DNA of 64,000 bases, from assembly GCF_016724845.1 (NCBI RefSeq), contig NZ_CP068082.1:3286001-3350000 (forward strand), read 5' to 3'. Numbering within the stretch: the stretch's first letter is position 1; every line of letters starts with the position of its first letter. The translations under genes were made by a program, and so were the position numbers. This DNA comes from Sphingobacterium spiritivorum. GTDB taxonomy: Bacteria > Bacteroidota > Bacteroidia > Sphingobacteriales > Sphingobacteriaceae. The notes beneath the pieces were generated by a model that was given only the letters and a program-made list of their open reading frames with translations, was not told the origin of the DNA and made no database searches. Shown here piece by piece: positions 25,778 through 35,212 of the stretch.

Positions 25778-25806
25778 ATGCCCCGGCAATTGCTGAGGCA
25801 TCTCTG
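25778..25806. terminator. Hairpin between the hypothetical gene and the DUF4870 gene
   Basis: AGATGCC...GGCATCT with inner GGCAATTGCT symmetry. It has no clear T-run on either strand, so the terminator call is weak. Confidence 0.35.
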
Positions 25807-25962
25807 TATCTGCGATTTACCTGTCTTATAAAGTATCGCTTTTTCAACGATAGAAAAGTACAACATTTTATCCGGCAAAAATCGAAAACGCAAATCCACT
25901 ATTTAAAACGCACCACTGAATTATTTTTCTTGATACCTCCTGAAAACGGAAAAGATAGTAGT

Positions 25963-26292
25963 TTAATCAATAAAGTCAAATTTGCCTTCAAACATTTTTC
26001 CTACAACGGGAATAGGTTTCTTTTGCTCATTCACGGCATTGATCAGGCCGAATATCCAAAGGATAAACAGGATAATACCGATATAGCTCAAAAAGGTTAA
26101 GGCCGGTACTATAAACACAATCACAGAAAGTGCTACATTGATAATTACTGATAAAATAAAAAATCCAAATCCCTGTTTGAGATGATAGTTTACTAAATCA
26201 CTCTTTGGTTGTAAATCCTTGTTTTTTACATAAGCAACAATCCATCCGATGATTGTCACGTAACTTAAGATAGAAAGTGTTTTTTTGTCCAT
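25963..26292 (-). CDS. DUF4870 family small membrane protein
   Basis: 109 residues from the ATG at 26292. Three hydrophobic segments (LSILSYVTIIGWIVAYV, FGFFILSVIINVALSVIVFI, LSYIGIILFILWIFGLINAV) and the polar loop KSDLVNYHLKQGFGFF match the DUF4870/Tic20-like proteins, inner-membrane proteins of unknown role. It is monocistronic, with the LytTR pair lying upstream in the same orientation but 125 bp away. Confidence 0.75.
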   Translation of the reverse strand: MDKKTLSILSYVTIIGWIVAYVKNKDLQPKSDLVNYHLKQGFGFFILSVIINVALSVIVFIVPALTFLSYIGIILFILWIFGLINAVNEQKKPIPVVGKMFEGKFDFID

Positions 26293-26416
26293 AACTATTT
26301 TATTTATATAGCCAAAAGTATAAACCATTCGGCTGGTCTCCTATGTCCGATTTGTCTTCGGTCACTTTGACTTGGTATTTGTGCACTTTGGCTATATAAG
26401 TGTATGGCGAAGATGA

Positions 26417-27160
26417 TTAATCTGACTTCATTAATCTGAAAAAAGCTTCCTTTCTGGCCCTGGACACAGGTACTATAGTCTTATCATCCATATAAATCAG
26501 ACCTTCTCTGGAAAAACTTTTGATATAATTGGTGTTGATCAAATGCGACTGGTGTACCCGGAAGAACAGCGGCGGCAAGAGAATATCCTCATAATTCTTA
26601 AGGGATTTTGAAACCATAATATTTTTGGAACCGGTTAGAAAGAACGTAGTATAAGATCCTGATGTCTCACAACGGATGATCTGATCTATTTTTACAACAT
26701 GCATTGCTTCCTGTGTCGGCAGGACAATTTTGTCAGGATTCTTTCTGAGGTTATGGGTTAGCTCCGCCACCTGGCTCTCTTCCAAAAATTTCCCCCTAAA
26801 CTGTTCTATACGTTCTATAGCAGTTTTCAGATCTTCCGGATCTATAGGTTTTAGAAGGTAATCTATTGCACTGAATTTGAAAGCACGGATGGCATGTTCT
26901 TCATAAGCAGTGGTGAAAATAAGATGAAATGACCGGTATGTTACCTGTTGGAGAACATCAAATCCGCTTCCGTTCTTTAACATAATATCCATAAAGATCA
27001 GGTCCGGTCTGAGTCTGTCTATTAACTTTACCGCTTCCTCAGCACTTTCGGCATAGCCTATAACCTGCACTTTTGCCGGAGCGGCAATCTCCAGCATGAT
27101 GGAAAGAGCTTCTCTCAAATGGTATTCATCTTCGATTATAATAGTTCTGTACATTCGCAT
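26417..27160 (-). CDS. LytTR-type response regulator
   Basis: 247 residues starting at the ATG at 27160, which overlaps the kinase stop as TAATG; another ATG lies two codons later. The receiver domain (about 1-125) has the acidic pair in IIIEDE, phospho-acceptor Asp58 in LIFMDIML and the lysine in YLLKPI. The LytTR DNA-binding domain (about 145-245) has QAMHVVKIDQIIRCETSGSY and RVHQSHLINTNYIKSF. It is encoded directly after its kinase, so the pair is a two-component system of the LytS/LytR type, typical of Bacteroidota. Confidence 0.92.
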   Translation of the reverse strand: MRMYRTIIIEDEYHLREALSIMLEIAAPAKVQVIGYAESAEEAVKLIDRLRPDLIFMDIMLKNGSGFDVLQQVTYRSFHLIFTTAYEEHAIRAFKFSAIDYLLKPIDPEDLKTAIERIEQFRGKFLEESQVAELTHNLRKNPDKIVLPTQEAMHVVKIDQIIRCETSGSYTTFFLTGSKNIMVSKSLKNYEDILLPPLFFRVHQSHLINTNYIKSFSREGLIYMDDKTIVPVSRARKEAFFRLMKSD

Positions 27161-29196
27161 TAATTTATAGGGATATGTAAAATTACCACACAACCCCGAC
27201 TGCTATCTGTTTTATCCGACTCCTCTACACGGAATTCAGTATGGGGGTTGTCTTTAAGCATATGACGGAGGCGTTCGTCTGTGATTTGGGAAGAAAGCGA
27301 ACGATGTGCATCTTTTGGTCTCCGCTTTCGGGATTCTTTCAGGCCAATTCCGTTATCCGTAATTGTACAGACAAGAATGTTGTCCTCTTCATTCACAGAG
27401 AATGATAGTGTTAATAATCCTCTTCGATCAAGTAAAGGTTTCAGGCCATGTTCTACCGCATTCTCTATAAACGGCTGGATCAATAGGGGAGGTAAAAGAA
27501 TATCGGTGTCTAAGTCATCATTACAATGGATCTCATAGTCAAAGCTATTGTTGAGCCTAAGTTGTTGCAACTCCATATAATTGCGTAATGTCTGGATCTC
27601 ATCTTCCAGTGTAATGGTTTCCATACGAGACTGCTCCAAAACCTGCCGGGTTAACTTCGCAAATTTACCCAGATAGCTAACGGCCATTGTAGGATCATGC
27701 TGCAGGATCATACTTTGTATATTGCCTAATGCATTGAAGATGAAATGCGGATCCATCTGCGAGCGGAGCAATCTGCGTTCTAAAGATAATTTCTCAGCAA
27801 GATTTTCCAGTGTTTCCTTTTCCATAAGTTGCACTTTGAGCTCATTATTAGCTTGTTGTTGTTGCAGATTGTCCTCCCGGTTCTGGTAATAGCGCTGTCT
27901 GTAGTAATAGGAACGATACATAAAGATGAGTCCGATGAGTAATACAGCGGCAATAGCATAGCCCAGCAACTTGTTTTTCTCCTGTAATCTGTTCTCCTGC
28001 TCCAATTGTTGTATACGGGATATTTTCTTTTCAGATTCATACCGGGCATCGGCATTTTGCAACATCTGTTGTGTTGTATGATCGTGTTTCAGCCGATTAT
28101 ATCTTGCAAAGAGCTTATCATATTCATAATAGGCTTTATAATTATTTTGTAATATAGACACATCTTTTAGACAACTGTAGAATGTCGCCAATACATCATT
28201 GTCTTTATAGGGAAGTGTCAGCTGGTAATCAATACCTTCTTTGAACAGGTTTTCGGCATATTGATATTCTCCCTTCTGCATAAAATATTGACCCTTAAGA
28301 CCTATTGAGCTGCGGTATATATTTTTAAGATCATACTGCTTAGCTATAGATGTGGCTTTTTCCAGATTAGAAAGAAAGGCTTCTTCATCTACAGGCTGAG
28401 GACCATTCATATACAATACAGCAAGATTGATATAAGCAATTCCTATATTACTTTTACTTACAATCTTCTCTTCATCTTTCTCAGCCAGGAGTATAGTCTC
28501 ATTGAAAAATGAAACGACTTCCGACCATTGAGGCAAATTTCCGGAGACTATAGCGTCCGAAAGGTAACTGCCCACAGCGAGACGTGCATGTAATATGCTT
28601 TCGGGATTTCCGGATTTGATCGCATATCGCAGAGCTTCATCCGCATATTTTTTTACTTTGATCTGAGAGCCCGAAGAAAAGAGGTAAGATATATCTGCTC
28701 CGATACGTGCAGACATGTCATAATCCTGAACTTTTATAAAGAGATCGTAAGCCTGCAAAAAATAATCTATTGCATTAGACTTGTCATCAATATAGGAACG
28801 GAGACTTGCCATCGCCATCGCTGCATACGCTTTAGCCCTTTTGTCTGAGATTGTGGCGGCGACATCATAGGAAAGTTCAGCATAGTGTGCAAATTCCCTG
28901 AGATGTAAAAGACGACGGTGCGTCAACGCCAGATAAGCATAACATATCGCTTCATCTTCTTTATCATTATTTTTTTTTGCCAGTTCCAGCGCTTTCATCT
29001 GGATATTCAGACTGGATAGTGAATCGGTAAAGCGGAGAGCATAACCTTCACGTGCTGTTTTTTCGACGGAAGACAGTTTTTGTGCTTCCACAGACAGACT
29101 AAGCAAGAGTATAATTGCTGTAAAACAAGATGCAATAACTGGATAAATCCAGTTTTGAAAAGATTGAAAAATATTCAAATAAGTCTTCATCAACAT
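27160..29196 (-). CDS. LytS-type sensor histidine kinase with TPR sensor domain
   Basis: 678 residues. A signal/anchor near residues 18-38 (VIASCFTAIILLLSLSVEA) is followed by a periplasmic region of about 360 residues with TPR-like repeats (KNNDKEDEAICYAYLALTHR and similar). A second membrane segment lies near residue 410 (LLGYAIAAVLLIGLIFMYR), then a coiled coil, and the His_kinase domain with the phospho-acceptor in QMDPHFIFNALGN near residue 483. The HATPase domain has ENAVEHGL and TDNGIGL. The periplasmic TPRs probably sense a protein or peptide partner. The response regulator gene overlaps its stop codon. Confidence 0.9.
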   Translation of the reverse strand: MLMKTYLNIFQSFQNWIYPVIASCFTAIILLLSLSVEAQKLSSVEKTAREGYALRFTDSLSSLNIQMKALELAKKNNDKEDEAICYAYLALTHRRLLHLREFAHYAELSYDVAATISDKRAKAYAAMAMASLRSYIDDKSNAIDYFLQAYDLFIKVQDYDMSARIGADISYLFSSGSQIKVKKYADEALRYAIKSGNPESILHARLAVGSYLSDAIVSGNLPQWSEVVSFFNETILLAEKDEEKIVSKSNIGIAYINLAVLYMNGPQPVDEEAFLSNLEKATSIAKQYDLKNIYRSSIGLKGQYFMQKGEYQYAENLFKEGIDYQLTLPYKDNDVLATFYSCLKDVSILQNNYKAYYEYDKLFARYNRLKHDHTTQQMLQNADARYESEKKISRIQQLEQENRLQEKNKLLGYAIAAVLLIGLIFMYRSYYYRQRYYQNREDNLQQQQANNELKVQLMEKETLENLAEKLSLERRLLRSQMDPHFIFNALGNIQSMILQHDPTMAVSYLGKFAKLTRQVLEQSRMETITLEDEIQTLRNYMELQQLRLNNSFDYEIHCNDDLDTDILLPPLLIQPFIENAVEHGLKPLLDRRGLLTLSFSVNEEDNILVCTITDNGIGLKESRKRRPKDAHRSLSSQITDERLRHMLKDNPHTEFRVEESDKTDSSRGCVVILHIPIN

Positions 29197-29436
29197 AGTA
29201 AAAGGATGACTAAAGTACCAATTATAGAATGACGTGCAAAATATGTGAAATAAGTTTTTGTATAAAAGAAGAGGTTTGTTGTAAGCCTTTTAAGCGTATT
29301 GAATGAAGCTGTTTTTCGCATGCAGGAGATAAGCTGCCAAATAAAAATCAAAAGCCACCATTTACCAATTGGAGCTTGCTGATTAATTCAGCAATTTTTA
29401 ATCTTGTTCCACATACTTAATTTAATATTAGATCTT

Positions 29437-29922
29437 ATGGAAAGAAAAAAAATATTCGGGCTGATGATAATTTTTTGTTTATGTCTCGGTATAGCACAGG
29501 CACAACAGATAGACGAAAGACGTATGAAGATTGAAATGACGGTCAGGCAGGGTAGTGAAGAGATCATTGCGGCTCTGACTTCTGCAACAATTTCTTTTAA
29601 CAGGGGTCTCAATGAGAGTCTTGTTTTAGATTCTCTTTCCAGACAGGGAGCCAACAAAGAAAATTTAAGACTTTATGATATAGGGATAGCGCTTGACAGA
29701 CAAAACATTAAATTATTAAGTGCTTTTGTAAAAAATAAAAATGGTCTTAACGGACATATAATACTTACAGATACCTATAAGAAATTACCATCCCGTAAGA
29801 TTGAGTTTACATCTGCCATTCTGGATGCCCTGAATGACCAGTTTACAAATGATTACAGTTCTGCATATATGAGTATCAAATGTGGTACACTGATGATTGA
29901 TGGCCTGGATCTTGAACCTTAA
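29437..29922 (+). CDS. Hypothetical exported protein
   Basis: 161 residues from the ATG at 29437, which gives a clean signal peptide (MERKKIFGLMIIFCLCLGIA, cleavage after AQA). The mature part is small and mixed alpha/beta with no motif I recognise (QIDERRMKIEMTVRQGSEEI; GIALDRQNIKLLSAFVKNKN). It is divergent from the kinase pair and begins a plus-strand run of three genes with the DMP19 protein and the solenoid-like protein; the gaps are 29 and 32 bp, so they may form one transcript. Confidence 0.6.
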   Translation: MERKKIFGLMIIFCLCLGIAQAQQIDERRMKIEMTVRQGSEEIIAALTSATISFNRGLNESLVLDSLSRQGANKENLRLYDIGIALDRQNIKLLSAFVKNKNGLNGHIILTDTYKKLPSRKIEFTSAILDALNDQFTNDYSSAYMSIKCGTLMIDGLDLEP

Positions 29923-29951
29923 GTTTGAATAAAATAAGAAGATCGTTTAAA

Positions 29952-30458
29952 ATGGAGTTTTTACCGATTATAGAGAAAGAAAAGTTCAAAGGCCAGTCAG
30001 ATAAAGATTGGGATTTTATATATACGATTCTCGATCCCTATCAGCATGCAATTGATGAAGTCGAAGATGAAAATGTAATTCTTAATCAATTATGTGATGA
30101 TCAGCATACCTTGCTGATATATGATGCGCTGTATGGACAGGTGACAAATGGTGGTTTCCTGCAGCTGATACATAATGGTTACGGACCATTTGTTTTTGAC
30201 CCGGTGTTTATTGAAGATCTGGAAAGATGGAGTTTGAATGCCACTGCCGAATTATTGAAAGAAGCGAATGTGATCTATCTGAATCATAAAGATTATCTGG
30301 AGGAAGAGAGGGATCTGCGAGAATTTTCTGCTCTTTGTAAGCATTTTAAAGAATTTGAACCCTTTGATGATTTGTTCTATGAGATGATGGAAGATGAGGT
30401 CAGTCGATTTCGTAAATACATAGAAGATCATATAGCAGACTTTGCCAAAATAGTATAG
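29952..30458 (+). CDS. DMP19 (DUF4375) family protein
   Basis: 168 residues from the ATG at 29952; a TTG start 9 codons earlier is less likely. The stretch YDALYGQVTNGGFLQLIHNG is the hallmark of DMP19 domains, which occur in stand-alone proteins and near immunity genes of toxin systems. The protein is acidic and helical (RDLREFSALCKHFKEFEPFD). It lies between the small exported protein and the solenoid-like protein. Cytosolic, function unknown. Confidence 0.75.
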   Translation: MEFLPIIEKEKFKGQSDKDWDFIYTILDPYQHAIDEVEDENVILNQLCDDQHTLLIYDALYGQVTNGGFLQLIHNGYGPFVFDPVFIEDLERWSLNATAELLKEANVIYLNHKDYLEEERDLREFSALCKHFKEFEPFDDLFYEMMEDEVSRFRKYIEDHIADFAKIV

Positions 30459-30490
30459 GAACTCTGGTCAATAGCACATATTCTACGGAA

Positions 30491-32101
30491 ATGAATACCA
30501 AAATGAAATTTTTAAAATTTAAGGAAGTCAAACATAGAATGCCCAAAGACAGTGGGATGTATAGTCGCGGTGAAAAAAACAACGGCGAATTTGACGAATA
30601 CGGGGTGTTATTTTTGGAAGGGGATTATGAAGTCGAAAATCTGGATCTTGATGATCCGCTGCGTTCTCTTAACTTTTTGTCCGAATCCGGGTCAGATGAG
30701 GAAGTCTGTATTGCTATTCTGGTGGATGGCAATCTGCGAGCCGGCAATATTTATAATTATGAGACTGACGGCTCTGCAGGATTGTATGTGCTGGGAAATG
30801 TGGATGCAGAAAATATTCTGATCGGCGGACAGGAATTTTATGTGTCGGGAAACCTGAATATTAAAGACTGTTTTTGGGGTCATTATAATCACGGAGATCT
30901 CCTTGTAAACGGTAATACCTGTGCACGAGTATTTGTAGCTACAGAAGAATATCATTATGATTATAATAAGCTTCGGATCAGGGCAGACTTCTTTTTGTGC
31001 GATCATGATCGTGAAGATGATGTATTTGATCCTTCTGTACCTTACGCCATCTTTGAAAAAGCGATGTTGTATACAGAAAATGATGTGGAAACAGATGATC
31101 TCTTCACCTGGAAAGACTGGATGTCGCGTTCCACAGCTATTCGTTTACTGGAAAAGAAACAACCCATTCTGTTAAAAGATATACATATTGTCTCTGAAGC
31201 GGAAAAACAGGCACTTATCTTAAAGGAGATTCCTCATAAATTCAGCGAAAGCCATTTTAATGATGAGGAATCATTCCGGTCGCAACTGCAGAACTTTGAA
31301 AAACTGCTGGAGATTAGCAAAATGCATAGTGAAGATGATTATCAGTATTATGAATGGAAGGGTTATGAGGTTCAAATACATGGTGATACCTCCGAAGAGC
31401 AGGGACATGTCATGTTTACACATGATTCGGGTCTGACCTTTTTTATCTGTATCGAAGAGAACGAAACTCCTGCCTTGTCAATAAAGACATTATTCCGTAA
31501 AAATGAAAATAAGATTTCTTTAAGTGCTGTTTATCGTAAAGATTCCAATGATTCGTTTTCGAATGTTTTTGATCAGACCACGAACTCGTTCTATTCGGAA
31601 GAACTACAGTTACTTTGGAAAGAATTATTAGTAAGAGCGGAGCGTGGAGCATATTTTTACAGTAAATTCAGCGAAACAGTCAGGGTTGAAAATCTGCTTC
31701 AATATTTGAATCTGCCTGTTGTACAGCATAAATATAATGATTACTGGGATTTAGACAGGAGCTATTTCTGGTATAATTATTACTGCTTCACTATGAGACT
31801 GCATGCTGCTCGCGGACTTGTCGGCAGTATAGATGTGGCACAGGAAATAAAAGGAGAGGTATTTGATCTGCGCACATTTTATTTTCGTCCTGATGCAGTT
31901 GTGAATCCGCAATATTGTGAATTATACTATGCCTCCAGTCAGGAAGGGAGGACTTCAGACCGTTACTCAGCCGTGGATAAACGTGTCAAAGTATTTCTTT
32001 ATGACTGGCAGCTTTATCAGGAGGCCTTGCAATGGTATCCTAAAATCGAAACCGCATTATCATATGAAAACCAGAGCTATCTGGAGGATCAGGAATTGTA
32101 A
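30491..32101 (+). CDS. Large protein with bactofilin-like beta-solenoid segment
   Basis: 536 residues, unrecognised as a whole. Residues 35-165 show short repeated strands typical of polymer-forming or pectate-lyase-like solenoids: YGVLFLEGDYEVENLDLDD, AILVDGNLRAGNIYNY, GLYVLGNVDAENILIG, FYVSGNLNIKDCFWG, GDLLVNGNTCARVFVA. The remaining 370 residues are acidic and helical, rich in Tyr, Trp, Asp and Glu, with no motif I can name. No signal peptide is seen, so it is probably cytosolic. It follows the DMP19 gene by 32 bp. Proteins with such strand series next to DMP19-type domains occur among immunity-like families, but this is inference. Confidence 0.55.
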   Translation: MNTKMKFLKFKEVKHRMPKDSGMYSRGEKNNGEFDEYGVLFLEGDYEVENLDLDDPLRSLNFLSESGSDEEVCIAILVDGNLRAGNIYNYETDGSAGLYVLGNVDAENILIGGQEFYVSGNLNIKDCFWGHYNHGDLLVNGNTCARVFVATEEYHYDYNKLRIRADFFLCDHDREDDVFDPSVPYAIFEKAMLYTENDVETDDLFTWKDWMSRSTAIRLLEKKQPILLKDIHIVSEAEKQALILKEIPHKFSESHFNDEESFRSQLQNFEKLLEISKMHSEDDYQYYEWKGYEVQIHGDTSEEQGHVMFTHDSGLTFFICIEENETPALSIKTLFRKNENKISLSAVYRKDSNDSFSNVFDQTTNSFYSEELQLLWKELLVRAERGAYFYSKFSETVRVENLLQYLNLPVVQHKYNDYWDLDRSYFWYNYYCFTMRLHAARGLVGSIDVAQEIKGEVFDLRTFYFRPDAVVNPQYCELYYASSQEGRTSDRYSAVDKRVKVFLYDWQLYQEALQWYPKIETALSYENQSYLEDQEL

Positions 32102-32166
32102 AATACTGTAATTTCCATATCCTCTCAGCTGAGCCTGCTCAATATTAACCTTTTAATATTGTTCGT

Positions 32167-33294
32167 TTATTTTGTAAGATCTTGTTTAACTGTTGAGTCC
32201 AGTTTGATGACAGGTGCTGCTACAAGTTGTTCTTTCTTTATTCTGGAAAGATTCGCCTTTTGTTCCGCCTTAATTTTCAGATAAGGATTGTGATACTGAT
32301 CGTAAAATCTTTTTTTATCATCCCGGTATGAACTTACCGCCCCAACCTGATGTAATAATTTGATATAGTACCAGGCCAGATCCACCTGATGCGGTTGAAA
32401 TCCGCTTCTTGCACTTTTAGGAAACAGGTGGTGGTTATTGTGCCATTCACCGGCAACTATTCCGGGCCAGAGTTGATTGATAGATTTATCATGCTCACTA
32501 AAGTCCGTTCCTTCACGTTGTTTGTCTTCTCCCTTAGCGTGTCCTTCATAATTAAATGTACGTACACCGACCGCCCAGAAACCGGCAGCACCAAAAAGGC
32601 TGCATGCCAGAGCATGTCCTCCCATCAGGTAAAAAGCAAGATACCAGAATGACCAGTTCAGCACCCAGGATAGAACAGCATATCCGGGATTGACATACGA
32701 CCCCCATTTTTGGTATTGAGTGTAACTATTGGCTGGCACGCCGGTATGTTTCATTAGTAATTTAACACGGTTATAGTCCGATTCGCTTAGGTCTTTAGCA
32801 ATCGGCTGATGATTCACATCTGCCAGGAAGCAGTATAAAAATCCAGCCTGTGCATTATAAGGATCACCCGGCTGATCTGACTTGGCATGATGAACATGAT
32901 GAGATATAACATAGATTTCTTCCGGAATAACATTTATGGTAAGATTCTGAGTAAAGAATCTCCAAAATCCATTCTTGAATTTGTAAGCACCATGTGTACA
33001 ATATCGGTGGTGCCATATTGTACCGTGAGTCCCCATTATGATCATGCTATATACAAAGGCAGCGATAAGGGTTCCCCAGCTTAAATAGTTAGTCAGAAAA
33101 ATAAAGAAAAACGGAATAAGACAAAATACTTTTAGCCAACTGAAAAAAGGTAGCCAGTTATGCTTATCTTTTATAATATTGAGTCTGCTGAAAAATTCTT
33201 TGAAAATCTGACCTTTAGTTGGTTTGATAAGATTTCCATTATCGTCTTTCCATCCATAAGAAGGACGTTGTAGTACATGATCTAAAAATGACAT
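32167..33294 (-). CDS. Membrane fatty acid (acyl-CoA) desaturase
   Basis: 375 residues. The di-iron histidine boxes are complete: HGTIWHHRYCTH near residue 90, HHVHHAKSDQPGD near 131 and EWHNNHHLFPKSAR near 285. Hydrophobic segments (FCLIPFFFIFLTNYLSWGTL and AFVYSMIIMGTHGTIW) surround the first boxes. It introduces a double bond into an acyl chain at the cytoplasmic membrane using oxygen and reduced electron carrier. Gene stands alone; the next gene upstream, HxlR, is 366 bp away. Confidence 0.9.
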   Translation of the reverse strand: MSFLDHVLQRPSYGWKDDNGNLIKPTKGQIFKEFFSRLNIIKDKHNWLPFFSWLKVFCLIPFFFIFLTNYLSWGTLIAAFVYSMIIMGTHGTIWHHRYCTHGAYKFKNGFWRFFTQNLTINVIPEEIYVISHHVHHAKSDQPGDPYNAQAGFLYCFLADVNHQPIAKDLSESDYNRVKLLMKHTGVPANSYTQYQKWGSYVNPGYAVLSWVLNWSFWYLAFYLMGGHALACSLFGAAGFWAVGVRTFNYEGHAKGEDKQREGTDFSEHDKSINQLWPGIVAGEWHNNHHLFPKSARSGFQPHQVDLAWYYIKLLHQVGAVSSYRDDKKRFYDQYHNPYLKIKAEQKANLSRIKKEQLVAAPVIKLDSTVKQDLTK

Positions 33295-33660
33295 GGTGTT
33301 GTAGATTTAGCTTTAGTTTGATATCAATCACTATGTATTTCGGATCGAGTTACAATGATAACATAAAAAAAGGACTAAGTAGTAACAAATTTTCATGAAC
33401 ATGGGGCAAACCTGTATAGTGTATACCCAAATGATAGACCTCAAAACAGAAGTCTCTTTCATCCAGAATGTATATAATACAAGGTGTGAATACCTTAAAT
33501 AGGGAGACAATTTATAAACAGGTGTATTCCAACTGTTGGATCGCCTGCATCAGATCGGAAGGTGATCCGTCAGATATGCTATATGAAAATCACTTCTATT
33601 GTAACAACATCAGCATATAGCAACAGCTTATTTTTTCTTCCGGACGGATTGATCCGGATG
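33295..33660. other. 366-bp intergenic region before the HxlR gene
   Basis: No supported gene. It has two hairpin-like palindromes: GGATCGCCT...AGGTGATCC near 33540 and TGCTATATG...CATATAGCA near 33576-33615. A 23-codon ATG frame at 33431-33502 (MIDLKTEVSFIQNVYNTRC...) is too short to call. Confidence 0.5.
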
Positions 33661-34029
33661 TTATTTCCTGTCAAATACTTTTTCCATATCCTGAAAAGCC
33701 CAGTTTGCCATCGCATCAATTACCGGAAACAGCCCCTTGCCTGCAGCACTCAATTTATAGGTAACAAAGGGTGGTACTACAGGTTTCGCTTCTCTGATGA
33801 TGAGTTGATCCGCTTCCAGTTGTTTAAGATGTTGAATCAGTACCTTTTCCGTTATAGCAGGAATAGCTCTTTTAAGTTCACTGTATCGTTTGTCTCCTGT
33901 ATGTAAATGGTAGATAATGATTGGTTTCCAGTAACCGCCTATTTTTTCCATTACATAGGTTACAGGACACTGAGATAAAGCATATCGCTTATTTTCTTGT
34001 ATAGTTGAGCTTTCTTTAATTGTTGTCAT
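33661..34029 (-). CDS. HxlR-family transcriptional regulator
   Basis: 122 residues, one winged-helix domain of the HxlR type: Cys in CPVTYVMEKIGGYWKPIIIY, then KRYSELKRAIPAITEKVLIQ and ADQLIIREAKPVVPPFVTY, and the conserved wing end. The N-terminal cysteine (QCPV) is the usual redox- or aldehyde-sensing residue of the family. It is divergent from the NmrA-like gene with 77 bp between starts, so it probably controls that gene and itself. Confidence 0.88.
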   Translation of the reverse strand: MTTIKESSTIQENKRYALSQCPVTYVMEKIGGYWKPIIIYHLHTGDKRYSELKRAIPAITEKVLIQHLKQLEADQLIIREAKPVVPPFVTYKLSAAGKGLFPVIDAMANWAFQDMEKVFDRK

Positions 34030-34106
34030 TTATACATACTTAAGGGTGAGTACTTGTATATAAGTAAGTACAAATATAACTTTGTTTAATTTAAAAAACG
34101 AAATAT

Positions 34107-34985
34107 ATGAAAATTACGATTACAGGTTCTTTGGGGAACATAGGAAGATTTTTAACGGAGAAACTTCTTCAATCCGGACATCATGTAACTGTGGTAAGCC
34201 ATAGTAAAGACCGTAAGCCAGAAATAGAAAGGCTGGGTGCTGACGCTGCTATAGGATCAATAAGTGATGTTGTTTTTCTCCGAAACGCTTTTAAAGATGC
34301 AGATGCTGTTTTTGCAATGACACCACCGAATATGGGAGGTACACATATTATCAGCAATACGGTAGAGGCCGGTAAAGCAATGGCACAGGCTATAAAGGAG
34401 TCCGCTGTGTCTCGTGTAGTCATGTTAAGCAGCATTGGTGCTGATCTGCCGGACGGAAACGGACCGATAGCAGCCTTGCATCAAATTGAAAAAGCTTATG
34501 CAGGACTGGAAGGCGTATCAGTTACTTTTCTGAGAGCAGGTTATTTCTTTACCAATTTTTATAATGATATCCCTTTAATAAAGACGGCGGGTATTACAGG
34601 ATCAAATTATCCTTCCAGCACAAGTATACCTTTAGTTCATCCGTTTGATATTGCAATGGCTGCTGCGGAAAGACTGGAACAACCTTTTACAGGAAAGAAT
34701 ATGCAATATGTTATCAGCGATTTTCGTACCGCCGGTGATGTAGCTGATGTATTAGGGAATGAAATTGGTCAACCTGAATTGCCTTGGATAGAGTTTACAG
34801 ATGAAGAAGCTTTTCAAGGCATGATGCAGGCAGGTGTACCGGAAGAGATTGCCGGATTATATGTAGAAATGGGAGCAGGGATTCGTGCAGGGAAAATTCA
34901 GACAGATTTTAAGAATGTGGGGGCACCTGTAACCGGACAGGTTAAATTAGAAGATTTTGCGAAAGCATTTGCAGGTAGATTTTAA
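34107..34985 (+). CDS. NmrA-like NAD(P)-binding oxidoreductase
   Basis: 292 residues. The Rossmann start KITITGSLGNIGRFLTEKLL has the atypical-SDR glycine pattern (GxxGxxG), and the domain continues with LGADAAIGSISD, FAMTPPN and VVMLSSIGAD. Such proteins are often NADP-dependent quinone or aldehyde reductases or redox sensors (QorB/NmrA). Gene and HxlR regulator are divergent. A terminator hairpin follows at 35025. Confidence 0.88.
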   Translation: MKITITGSLGNIGRFLTEKLLQSGHHVTVVSHSKDRKPEIERLGADAAIGSISDVVFLRNAFKDADAVFAMTPPNMGGTHIISNTVEAGKAMAQAIKESAVSRVVMLSSIGADLPDGNGPIAALHQIEKAYAGLEGVSVTFLRAGYFFTNFYNDIPLIKTAGITGSNYPSSTSIPLVHPFDIAMAAAERLEQPFTGKNMQYVISDFRTAGDVADVLGNEIGQPELPWIEFTDEEAFQGMMQAGVPEEIAGLYVEMGAGIRAGKIQTDFKNVGAPVTGQVKLEDFAKAFAGRF

Positions 34986-35024
34986 AGTCATCATTATTTC
35001 TGAAGAAAATACCATATGTATAGG

Positions 35025-35049
35025 AGTCAGGCAATTTGCCTGACTTTTT
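35025..35049 (+). terminator. Terminator of the NmrA-like gene
   Basis: AGTCAGGCAAATTGCCTGACT-like stem (AGTCAGGCAA/TTGCCTGACT) followed by TTTTT, 40 bp after the stop codon. Confidence 0.85.
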
Positions 35050-35212
35050 CTATATTTAAGACCTGTCGATACACCATTTTAATGTTTTTTGTTGATTATG
35101 CATATTCTGGCGGCTTTCTATCGCATTAAATTGTCGCTAAAGTTGTATTTACAATATGTATTTCCTAAATTCATTTTCCTGTTTCAATTCAGTTACTTAA
35201 TTACAATAATTT

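Noticed and set aside
25765..26100. 111-codon plus-strand frame
   Set aside because: It lies opposite the DUF4870 gene, which has clear membrane segments and family pattern.
33431..33502. 23-codon frame in the gap before the HxlR gene
   Set aside because: Too short, no ribosome binding site and no recognisable sequence.
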